Shown here: positions 1 through 7,127 of the stretch, piece after piece
Position numbering within the stretch: position 1 is the first letter of the stretch
Layout of the letters: the number at the start of each line of letters is the position of its first letter
Source of the DNA: HXMU1420-2 sp034670145
GTDB taxonomy: Bacteria; Pseudomonadota; Alphaproteobacteria; Rhodobacterales; Rhodobacteraceae
Direction of reading: 5' to 3'
Assembly: GCA_034670145.1 (NCBI GenBank)
Contig: JAXMOA010000008.1
Span: forward strand, 62,001 to 126,000
Length of the DNA: 64,000 bases
Made by a program: the position numbers and the translations under genes
The notes under the pieces: model-generated
Told to the model about the DNA's origin: nothing
What the model saw: only the letters and a program-made list of their open reading frames with translations
The model's database searches: none

Positions 1-1
1 G

Positions 2-394
2 GGGCGGGTGTTCTTTGTCGATCGCAAGAAAAACATCATCCGCCGCTCCGGTGAAAACATCGCCGCGGTCGAGGTCGAAAGCGTCCTGATGCAACACCCG
101 GCCATCAAATCCGCCGCCGTCACCCCCGTGCCCGACGACATCCGCGAAGAAGAAGTCTTCGCCCTCATCGTCGCGGACACCCCGGGGCCCGAACTCGCGC
201 AGGACATTATGGCCTTCTGTCTGGCGCAAATGGCCTACTACAAGGCCCCGGGCCATATCGCCTTCACCGACACCCTGCCTCTCACCGCCACCCAGAAAAT
301 CCAGCGCGGCGTGCTCAAATCCATGGCCGCAGATCTGATCAACGATCCGGCCACCCTGCACACGGCCCAACTCAAGAAACGTCAAGTCGCATGA
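2..394 (+). CDS. Acyl-CoA ligase (AMP-binding enzyme), C-terminal part, cut by window edge
   Basis: Only the C-terminal ~130 residues are present and the reading frame is open to the window edge. The segment DRKKNIIRRSGENIAAVEVE is the hinge and start of the mobile C-terminal domain of the ANL adenylate-forming family, and a lysine near the end (TATQKIQRG) matches the catalytic Lys of that domain. The family activates a carboxylic acid to acyl-AMP and then acyl-CoA in the cytoplasm. A hairpin repeat and about 115 bp separate it from the thiolase-like gene, so it could be the first enzyme of the locus. The substrate cannot be judged from this fragment. Confidence 0.9.
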   Translation, partial: GRVFFVDRKKNIIRRSGENIAAVEVESVLMQHPAIKSAAVTPVPDDIREEEVFALIVADTPGPELAQDIMAFCLAQMAYYKAPGHIAFTDTLPLTATQKIQRGVLKSMAADLINDPATLHTAQLKKRQVA

Positions 395-409
395 TACACC
401 GGACCCGCC

Positions 410-457
410 CTTCTTTTGCTCCCAAATACCTTGGGGGTATGGGGGTGAAACCCCCAT
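410..457 (+). repeat. Intergenic repeat element with hairpin (copy 1)
   Basis: A T/C-rich lead (TTCTTTTGCTCCCAAATACC) is followed by G-rich sequence and the perfect hairpin ATGGGGGTGAAACCCCCAT at 439-457 (7-bp stem, 5-nt loop). A diverged copy in the opposite orientation lies at 43313-43370 between pdhB and pdhC. The hairpin has no T-run after it, but it sits just 3' of the ligase gene and may stabilise or end that transcript. Confidence 0.5.
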
Positions 458-509
458 TTACGATCCGCCCCAAAAACCACGTCACTCCCTCAAGACACGT
501 TACCGGGCA

Positions 510-1682
510 ATGACCCGCCGCGCCTCTTACGATGGGGTCGTGCTCGCAGCACCCACCACCATTCCCTATCGCCGCTACTCAACCGAAACCGCCCATTGGT
601 GGATCGCCCAGGCCCTGCGCGGTGCCCTGAAAACCGCCAACCTGAAACCGGCCAAGCTTGACGGTCTCTCGGTCGCCTCCTTCACGCTGTTTCCCGACAC
701 GCCCGTCGGGCTCACGCAACATCTCGGGCTCAGCCCGCGCTGGCTCGATTCCATCCCCATGGGCGGCGCGTCCGGCGTGGTCGCCCTGCGCAAAGCCGCC
801 CGCGCCATCCAGGCCGGAGACGCCGATATCATCGCCTGCGTTGCCGGCGACACCAACCATATCGACAGCTTCCGCAAACTGCTCGGCAGCTTCTCGCGCT
901 TTGCCATGGACGCCGGCTACCCCTATGGCTTTGGCGGGCCCAACGCCAATTTCGCCCTGCTCACCGACCGCTACATGCATGAATACGGCGCCACCCGCGC
1001 CGATTTCGGCCGCATCAGCGTCGCCCAACGCGACAACGCCCTGAAAAACCCCAACGCGCTGATGAAAAAACCGCTCACCCTGCAACAATACCTCGATGCC
1101 CGCCCCATCGCAGACCCGATCGCCCTGTTTGACTGCGTCATGCCCTGCGCCGGATCCGAGGCCTTCCTCGTCATGCGCGAAGAAGAAGCCCTCAAACGCA
1201 ATCTCCCCTTTGCCCGCATCAATGGCACCATCGAACGCCACAACGCCCATATCGAGGACCCGATCCAGCTGCGCGGCGGCTGGACCCGCGACATCGACCA
1301 ACTGTGGGACATGGCCGATTGCAGCCCCGATGACGTCGACCTGCTGCAAACCTATGACGACTACCCGGTCATCTCGGTCATGCAGATCGAGGATCTGGGC
1401 TTTTGCGCCAAAGGCGCCGCCGCCGATTTCCTGCGCGACAAAGACATGACCATAACCGGAGACTTCCCCCACAATACCTCAGGCGGGCAGCTCTCGGCCG
1501 GTCAGGCAGGCGCCGCGGGCGGTTTCATCGGCCTGGTCGAGGCGATCCGCCAGGTCACCGGCACCGCCGGCCCGACCCAGGTGCCAAAGGCCCGCCGCGC
1601 AGCGGTCTCCGGTTTTGGCATGATCAACTACGACCGTGGCCTTTGCACCGCAGCAGCCATCATCACAGGCGAGGGCCCATGA
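510..1682 (+). CDS. Thiolase-like protein lacking catalytic Cys/His (SCPx/Ltp2-type)
   Basis: A 390-residue protein with the thiolase fold. The nucleophile motif, normally C-A-S-G, reads G86-A-S-G89. The GHPxGA histidine motif reads GQAGAAG, with Gln at about residue 332. HNTSGG at 321-326 is kept. Loss of both residues argues against Claisen chemistry. Known thiolase-fold proteins of this sort include Ltp2-type retro-aldolases, which act on acyl-CoA side chains together with a DUF35 partner. The very next gene, overlapping by 4 bp, encodes a DUF35 protein, which supports that reading. I infer an acyl-CoA aldolase or lyase subunit. A non-catalytic scaffold is the alternative. The ribosome site before ATG 510 is weak. 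Confidence 0.8.
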   Translation: MTRRASYDGVVLAAPTTIPYRRYSTETAHWWIAQALRGALKTANLKPAKLDGLSVASFTLFPDTPVGLTQHLGLSPRWLDSIPMGGASGVVALRKAARAIQAGDADIIACVAGDTNHIDSFRKLLGSFSRFAMDAGYPYGFGGPNANFALLTDRYMHEYGATRADFGRISVAQRDNALKNPNALMKKPLTLQQYLDARPIADPIALFDCVMPCAGSEAFLVMREEEALKRNLPFARINGTIERHNAHIEDPIQLRGGWTRDIDQLWDMADCSPDDVDLLQTYDDYPVISVMQIEDLGFCAKGAAADFLRDKDMTITGDFPHNTSGGQLSAGQAGAAGGFIGLVEAIRQVTGTAGPTQVPKARRAAVSGFGMINYDRGLCTAAAIITGEGP

Positions 1683-2929
1683 CCGATCCACTCACTCCGG
1701 CGCCGAAAAAGAACCCGCTCGTCCGCACCCCATCCCCAACACAGCCGCCCGCCCTGCGCTCGCGCGCCGCGCTCGGGCTGACCGCGGCCGCAGCCACCGG
1801 CCGGTTCGCCCTGCAAACCTGCGCCGAATGCGGCGCCGTCCAATACCCGCCGCGCGACGCCTGCAGCCAATGCCTCGGCCCGGATCTGCCCTGGCAGGAT
1901 ATCAGCCCAACCGGCACCTTGCTGGCCGAAACAACCGTGCGCACCTCGGTCAACCCGTATTTCCGCGAACGCATGCCCTGGCGCGTCGGCTCGGTGCAGC
2001 TGGATGCGGGGCCAGTGGTGATCTGCCACGTACATGGCGATGTTGCGACCCGATCCCGGGTCCTGCTGAAACTGATGCTCGACCGGGCAGGCCAGGGCGT
2101 CATCCTGGCCCTGCCGCCAGAAAGGACCGCCCATATGGCCGATGACCCCGAACTGCGCGCAATGTCATCAGACCCGCATCTGCGCCGTATCCTTTTGACC
2201 GATTCCCGCCACCCCTTTGCCCCGGACATAGCCCAGGCGCTGCTTCAGGCCGGGGCCGCAGCCGTCTTTGCCGGGGAGCCAGAGGGCTGGCTGCCCAATC
2301 CCAACCGCGATGCGCTGGGCGCATTGGGCGTCGACATAATGCCTCTGGATGTGACGGATACCCGCTCGGTCCAGAGCCTGGCCGGAGAACTGGGCGGCAA
2401 AACCGATATCCTCGTCAATACCGCCCGCCACCTGCGCCCCGGCGGCGCCCTGGCGCGCGGTGGCACCGGCGTGGCGCGCGATGAAATGGATGTGAACTAT
2501 CTCGGCCTCATGCGTCTGGCGCAGGCCTTTGGCCCGGCCATGTGCAGCCGCACCGCCGATGGCACCAACTCTGCGGTCGCCTGGGTCAACCTGCTGCCGG
2601 TCCACGCGCTGATGAACAGCGCCGATTTCGGCAGCTACAACGCCTCACAGGCCGCCGCGCTCGCGCTCAGCCAATCGCTCCGGGCCGAGTTTGCCACTTC
2701 CGGGCTGCGCGTGATGAACCTGTTTTCCGGCCCGCTGGAGGAAGACTGGTATCAACCGCTGCCCCCCCCCAAAGTGACCGGCAAGGCGCTGGCCCGCGCC
2801 ATCGTTTCCGGCCTCCAGGGCGGGCTGGAGGATGTCTTCTGCGGCGACGTCGCCCAGGATCTGGCCGAACGCCTGCGCCAGAATCCCAAAGTGGCAGAAC
2901 TGGAACTGCGCCAGGAGGGCAACGCATGA
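1679..2929 (+). CDS. DUF35 Zn-ribbon/OB-fold protein fused to a degenerate SDR
   Basis: A 416-residue fusion. A Zn-ribbon with C48-x2-C51 and C62-x2-C65 is followed by an OB-fold to about residue 145, as in DUF35 partners of thiolase-like enzymes. From about 165 to the end it resembles a short-chain dehydrogenase. The SDR half is broken at key sites: the TGxxxGxG glycine motif reads TDSRHPFAPD, the catalytic Ser region reads NLLPVHA, and YxxxK reads Y320-N-A-S-Q324. It is therefore probably not an NAD(P)H oxidoreductase and may be structural. The start at 1679 overlaps the thiolase stop (ATGA). The frame is open further upstream, but only as an overlap with the thiolase gene. Confidence 0.8.
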   Translation: MTDPLTPAPKKNPLVRTPSPTQPPALRSRAALGLTAAAATGRFALQTCAECGAVQYPPRDACSQCLGPDLPWQDISPTGTLLAETTVRTSVNPYFRERMPWRVGSVQLDAGPVVICHVHGDVATRSRVLLKLMLDRAGQGVILALPPERTAHMADDPELRAMSSDPHLRRILLTDSRHPFAPDIAQALLQAGAAAVFAGEPEGWLPNPNRDALGALGVDIMPLDVTDTRSVQSLAGELGGKTDILVNTARHLRPGGALARGGTGVARDEMDVNYLGLMRLAQAFGPAMCSRTADGTNSAVAWVNLLPVHALMNSADFGSYNASQAAALALSQSLRAEFATSGLRVMNLFSGPLEEDWYQPLPPPKVTGKALARAIVSGLQGGLEDVFCGDVAQDLAERLRQNPKVAELELRQEGNA

Positions 2930-3711
2930 GCAACTCTCTCACCCAACTGGCGAGCGAAATCGCCACCGGTGCCGTCCGTGTCGTCGATCTGACCCATACG
3001 CTGGACCCGGATTTCCCGGTCATCATCCTGCCCCCGGAATTCGGCCAATGCGCCCGCTTCCGGATGGAGGAAATCTCGGCCTACGACCATCGCGGCCCGG
3101 GCTGGAAATGGCACAACCTCTCGCTCAGCGAACATACCGGCACCCATTTCGATGCCCCCTCGCACTGGATTTCAGGCCGCGACGTGCCCAAGGGCGATGT
3201 GGATGAAATTGACGTCGAAACCTTTGTCGGGCCGGTCGTGGTCATCGACTGCGCGCAAGGCGCGGCTGAAAATGACGATTTCGAACTCACCCCGGCCATC
3301 ATCACCGAATGGGAGTCGCGCCACGGCCAGATCCCGCCCGACACCTGGGTGCTCATGCGCACGGACTGGTCCAAACGCTCGGGCGCGGCCTATCTGAACA
3401 TGCGCGAAGACGGCCCCCATTCGCCCGGTCCCACCCCCGAGGCGATGCGCTTCCTGATTGACGAACGCAACATTCGCGGCTTTGGCACCGAAACCGTGGG
3501 AACCGATGCCGGGCAGGGCGCCCACTACATGCCGCCATACCCGGCGCATTACTATCTGCACGGGGCAGGGCGGTTTGGCCTGCAATGTCTGCGCGGTCTG
3601 GATGCCTTGCCGCCAACAGGGGCCGTGCTGCTGGCCGCCCCGCTCAAGATCAAGGGCGGCACCGGCAGCCCACTGCGCGTTTTGGCGCTGATACCAGGAG
3701 AGGAAACATGA
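2926..3711 (+). CDS. Cyclase-family metal-dependent hydrolase
   Basis: A 261-residue member of the cyclase / kynurenine formamidase-like family, whose known members (bacterial kynurenine formamidase, isatin hydrolase) use a divalent metal to hydrolyse amides or lactams. The metal-site motif H70-T-G-T-H-F-D-A-P-S-H80-W is intact. ATG 2926 overlaps the preceding stop (ATGA) and its own stop overlaps the next start, so it is translated as part of the four-gene set. Within a locus that also has HyuAB it would suit opening of a ring or an N-acyl bond. The substrate is unknown. Confidence 0.88.
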   Translation: MSNSLTQLASEIATGAVRVVDLTHTLDPDFPVIILPPEFGQCARFRMEEISAYDHRGPGWKWHNLSLSEHTGTHFDAPSHWISGRDVPKGDVDEIDVETFVGPVVVIDCAQGAAENDDFELTPAIITEWESRHGQIPPDTWVLMRTDWSKRSGAAYLNMREDGPHSPGPTPEAMRFLIDERNIRGFGTETVGTDAGQGAHYMPPYPAHYYLHGAGRFGLQCLRGLDALPPTGAVLLAAPLKIKGGTGSPLRVLALIPGEET

Positions 3712-4433
3712 GCGAACTCACAGCCGTCATCACCGGCGGAAACAAGGGCATCGGCGCCGATCTGGCGACCCGCCTTCTGGACAAGGGCTACAACGTCGTC
3801 TCCGTCGCCCGCCGCGCCCCCGAGGCCCGCCATCCCAAACTCAGCTCGGTCCAATGCGACCTGCTGGACCCCGCCGCCGTGGCCCAGGCCGCCGCCGAGA
3901 TCGCCGCGACCCATCAGGTGACCCATCTGGTGCATAACGCCGGGCTGATCTGGCCAAACCTGCTGGAAGAGGCAAAACCCGAAGATATCGTTGGCCTCGC
4001 GCAACTGCACCTCGGCTCTGCCCTGACACTGGTACAGGCTGTGTTGCCATCAATGAAAGAACAGAAATTCGGCCGCATCATGTTCAACGGCTCCCGCGCC
4101 GCGCTGGGCGTTCCCACCCGCACGGCCTATTCCGCCACCAAGGCCGGGATCATCGGCATGGCCCGCACCTGGGCGCTGGAACTGGCCCCCCACGGCATCA
4201 CCGTAAACGTCGTCGCCCCGGGCCCGATCCGCACCGACAACTTCTGGGACATCGTCCCAAAAGGCAGCGACAAGGAAACCGAACTGGGCAGCCGCATCCC
4301 GGTCGGCCGCCTCGGAGAGCCCCGCGACGTCTCCAACGCCTTCCTGTTCTTCTGTGATCCGGAAAACAGCTTTGTCACCGGGCAGACCTTCTATGTCTGC
4401 GGCGGCGCCAGCATCGGCATGTTGCAACTCTGA
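3708..4433 (+). CDS. SDR family NAD(P)-dependent oxidoreductase
   Basis: A 241-residue classical short-chain dehydrogenase with all landmarks: T9-G-G-N-K-G-I-G16 nucleotide loop, HNAG at 76-79, Ser129 and Y141-S-A-T-K145. It ends with the usual FVTGQTFYVCGGAS segment. It is the last gene of the thiolase-DUF35-cyclase set (4-bp overlap) and is probably the working oxidoreductase of that set, unlike the SDR-like half two genes upstream. Its 3' end is 13 bp from the convergent leuD-like gene. Confidence 0.93.
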   Translation: MSELTAVITGGNKGIGADLATRLLDKGYNVVSVARRAPEARHPKLSSVQCDLLDPAAVAQAAAEIAATHQVTHLVHNAGLIWPNLLEEAKPEDIVGLAQLHLGSALTLVQAVLPSMKEQKFGRIMFNGSRAALGVPTRTAYSATKAGIIGMARTWALELAPHGITVNVVAPGPIRTDNFWDIVPKGSDKETELGSRIPVGRLGEPRDVSNAFLFFCDPENSFVTGQTFYVCGGASIGMLQL

Positions 4434-4446
4434 AACCCGCGCCCGC

Positions 4447-5052
4447 TCAGCGCTCTGTTTGGGGCCAGACCCAGGGCCGCTGCCCCTGCAACCGCGCGCG
4501 ATACGCCGCGATTTGGGGGGCCTCGGCGCGGGTCAGGTCAATATCGTCCCAGCCATTCTCCAGCTTTGTCGCCGCCTGATCGGCCAACTCGAATCCCAAA
4601 ACCGGCTGCCCGGCGACGGCAATCTGTCGCGCCGCAATGTCGATAGCCAGCGGGCAGGGCGCAAGCGCCAGCAAGGCCTCTGCGGCCTCCACACTGACCT
4701 GCGCCGGCAACAATCCGTTGTTGATCGCATTCCCGGCAAAAATATCGCCAAAACTCGGCGCGATCACCGCCCGAATTCCGGCATCGACCAACGCATAAAC
4801 CGCCGCCTCCCGCGACGACCCGCAACCGAAGTTACGCCGCGCAATCAGGACCGACGCGCCAGGGCTTTGGTTCAACGCAAACGCAGGGTCCAAAGCGCCA
4901 TCAGATCCGCGCCGCAGGTCATGCAACAGGTGATCGCCATAGCCCTCACTGCGCGGAATCGACATGAACCGGGCCGGAATCAACTGATCTGTATCCACAT
5001 TCTCCAAGGCCAGCCCAGCGGCCAGCCCGTCGTGCCTGCTCCACCCCGCCAT
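4447..5052 (-). CDS. Aconitase-family hydratase small subunit (LeuD-like)
   Basis: A 201-residue protein matching 3-isopropylmalate dehydratase small subunits, with VDTDQLIPARF near the N-terminus and the RRNFGCGSSREAA swivel-domain motif. Together with the upstream LeuC-like subunit it should form a 4Fe-4S hydro-lyase. The two genes overlap by 3 bp. The setting, opposite a lyase and HyuAB rather than next to leuB, suggests action on an alkylmaleate or alkylmalate rather than leucine synthesis. The dimethylmaleate hydratase DmdAB of nicotinate fermenters belongs to the same family. Sequence alone does not exclude isopropylmalate. Confidence 0.88.
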   Translation of the reverse strand: MAGWSRHDGLAAGLALENVDTDQLIPARFMSIPRSEGYGDHLLHDLRRGSDGALDPAFALNQSPGASVLIARRNFGCGSSREAAVYALVDAGIRAVIAPSFGDIFAGNAINNGLLPAQVSVEAAEALLALAPCPLAIDIAARQIAVAGQPVLGFELADQAATKLENGWDDIDLTRAEAPQIAAYRARLQGQRPWVWPQTER

Positions 5053-6455
5053 CAGATCCGCCCCTCCAACATCGGCCGCGCGTCCGTCAACTCACCCGCC
5101 ACAGCCGCCGCCGCCACCATTGCAGGCGACATCAGATGCGTCCGCGCGCCCAGCCCCTGACGCCCGCGGAAATTGCGATTGGTGGAACTGGCACAGCGTT
5201 TGCCCGCCGCCACCGTTTCCCCGTTCATCCCGACGCACAGCGAACAACCCGAAGCGACCCAATCCAGCCCGGCCGCCACAAAAATCTCGGCCAGCCCCTC
5301 GGCTTCGGCCTGTTTGCCCACCAGCGCCGACCCCGGAGAGACCAAACCCGGCACCTTGGCCCGCCGCCCGGCCAGAACCGCAGCGGCCAGACGCAAATCC
5401 TCGATCCGCGCATTGGTACAGGACCCCAGGAAAACCTGATCAACCGGCGTGCCCGCCAGCGGACGCCCCGCAGACAGCCCCATATACTCCAATGCCGCCC
5501 GCGCCGCCGCCGCTTGTTCAGCGGGCAGGGCAGAGGGGTCCGGCAGGCTTGCGTCAATCGGCAAAGCCTGATCCGGGCTGGTGCCCCAGCTTACCGTGGG
5601 CGCAATCTCGCGCGCATCCAGGGTCACATCGCGGTCAAAGGCTGCGTCCTCATCCGTGCGCAGACCGGCCCAGTCGGCCACGGCCTGATCCCATTGATCC
5701 GGGGGCGGCGCAAAAGGACGCCCGGCCACATAGGCCAGCGTCTTGTCATCAGGGGCCACCATGCCAAACCGCGCGCCCCCCTCGATCGACAGGTTGCACA
5801 GGGTCATCCGCCCCTCGATGGACAACCCGCGCACAGTGCTGCCCGCATATTCCACCGCATGGCCCCGCGCGCCCTCGGTGCCCAGCCGCGATATCCAGTT
5901 CAGCGCAATGTCCTTGGCGCTCACACCCACACCCAACGGCCCGTTTATCGTGATGCGCATCGCTTTTGGCTTGCGCTGCCAAACCGTCTGCGTGGCCAGA
6001 ACATGCGCCACCTGCGTTGCCCCGATGCCAAAGGCCAGCGCCCCCAGCGCCCCATGGGTCGAGGTGTGGCTGTCCCCGCAGGTGATCAGCAACCCAGGCA
6101 GCGTCAGCCCCTGTTCCGGGCCCAAAACATGCACAATCCCCTGTGCCGGGTCGCGCAACCCGAACAGGCGCAGCCCATGATGGGCCGCATTCTCTTCCAG
6201 CGTGCGAATCATCCGCGCGATATCCGGGTCCCCAATCGAGTCGCGATTGCGCACCGGCGCGTAATGGTCGACCACCGCAAAAGTCAGCCCGGGTTCCGCC
6301 ACCGGCAGGCCCCGCGCCGCCAGTTTGGCAAACCCGTGATGCGACCCCTCATGCACCAGATGCCGGTCCACCCACAGCAACGACGTACCATCCTCGCGCA
6401 GGCGGATTTCATGGCGGGCCCAAAGCTTGTCCAGAAGTGTTTGTGCAGAGGTCAT
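5052..6455 (-). CDS. Aconitase-family hydratase large subunit (LeuC-like)
   Basis: A 467-residue large subunit of a 3-isopropylmalate-dehydratase-type enzyme. It has the N-terminal DKLWARHEI and HLVHEGSHH segments and the three expected cluster cysteines: C346 (GSCTNARIED), C404 and C407 (CSLCVGMN). Length is normal for LeuC. It is the first gene of a two-gene minus-strand unit and is divergent from the tautomerase operon across 108 bp, so the two could share a control region. I infer a catabolic paralogue. Finding a second leuCD next to leuB elsewhere in the genome would support that. Confidence 0.88.
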   Translation of the reverse strand: MTSAQTLLDKLWARHEIRLREDGTSLLWVDRHLVHEGSHHGFAKLAARGLPVAEPGLTFAVVDHYAPVRNRDSIGDPDIARMIRTLEENAAHHGLRLFGLRDPAQGIVHVLGPEQGLTLPGLLITCGDSHTSTHGALGALAFGIGATQVAHVLATQTVWQRKPKAMRITINGPLGVGVSAKDIALNWISRLGTEGARGHAVEYAGSTVRGLSIEGRMTLCNLSIEGGARFGMVAPDDKTLAYVAGRPFAPPPDQWDQAVADWAGLRTDEDAAFDRDVTLDAREIAPTVSWGTSPDQALPIDASLPDPSALPAEQAAAARAALEYMGLSAGRPLAGTPVDQVFLGSCTNARIEDLRLAAAVLAGRRAKVPGLVSPGSALVGKQAEAEGLAEIFVAAGLDWVASGCSLCVGMNGETVAAGKRCASSTNRNFRGRQGLGARTHLMSPAMVAAAAVAGELTDARPMLEGRI

Positions 6456-6563
6456 GTCAATTTACCAATTTTGCGTTAACTCTAATGCGAAACAAACTGG
6501 CCGCAATTGGTCTTTGCTCCAATCTGGCGATCCGGCCAACTCCGAACCAAAAGGACCCCATCC
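6456..6563. promoter_or_regulatory. Divergent control region between leuC-like gene and tautomerase operon
   Basis: This 108-bp A/T-rich gap must hold both promoters. CCAATTTTGCG at 6465-6475 and CGCAATTGG at 6502-6510 form an imperfect inverted pair, and GCTCCAATC follows at 6516-6524. I read the pair as a possible operator for a regulator not encoded in the window. No clear -35/-10 pair can be assigned. Confidence 0.35.
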
Positions 6564-7127
6564 ATGCCCGTGATCCAAGTGCACCTGATGCAAGGCTATG
6601 GCGATGACGACAAACACCGCCTGTGCACCGCGCTCACCGATGCCTCCCGCATGGTCGTGCCCGCCCCGGTCGAGGCTGTGACTGTGATGATTCACGACCA
6701 TATGCCAGCCGGCTACATGCGTGCCCGCACGGCCAAGACACCGGCACCGGCCCTGCCGGATCCGGTCGCGATCATCCGCGACTACCTCGCCGCGATGGAG
6801 GCCCGCGATCTGGAGCGCGCCCAATCCCACCTGGCGCCGACCTTCCGTATGGTCTTCCCCGGCGGGCAAGAGATGACCCGGCTCGAAGAATTGCTCGCCT
6901 GGGCCGCGCCCCGATATCAATTCGTGCGCAAACAGATCGACACCTGCGACGCCATGCACAGCGCCGGCGACGAGACGCTTGTTTTCTGTACAGGAACGCT
7001 CTTTGGTGCCTGGCCCGACGGCACCGCCTTCGAAGGGATCCGCTTTATTGATCGCTTTGAACTGGTGGCCGGACGCATAGCACGGCAAGATGTGTGGAAT
7101 GACATCGCTGAAGTGAAGCCCAAATGA
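6564..7127 (+). CDS. 4-oxalocrotonate tautomerase-like / SnoaL-like fusion
   Basis: 187 residues with two domains. Residues 2-60 (PVIQVHLMQGYGDDDK onward) look like a 4-OT family tautomerase with Pro directly after the initiator Met, which becomes the catalytic Pro1 once Met is removed. Residues ~68-187 look like a SnoaL / NTF2-like alpha+beta barrel (DPVAIIRDYLAAMEARDLER through RFIDRFELVAGRI). Each domain is normally a separate small protein. ATG 6564 was chosen because Pro1 must be at the N-terminus; earlier in-frame codons would bury it. It is the first gene of a six-gene coupled operon, with ATGA overlap to hyuB. A role in isomerising an enol or unsaturated intermediate is inferred. Confidence 0.78.
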   Translation: MPVIQVHLMQGYGDDDKHRLCTALTDASRMVVPAPVEAVTVMIHDHMPAGYMRARTAKTPAPALPDPVAIIRDYLAAMEARDLERAQSHLAPTFRMVFPGGQEMTRLEELLAWAAPRYQFVRKQIDTCDAMHSAGDETLVFCTGTLFGAWPDGTAFEGIRFIDRFELVAGRIARQDVWNDIAEVKPK

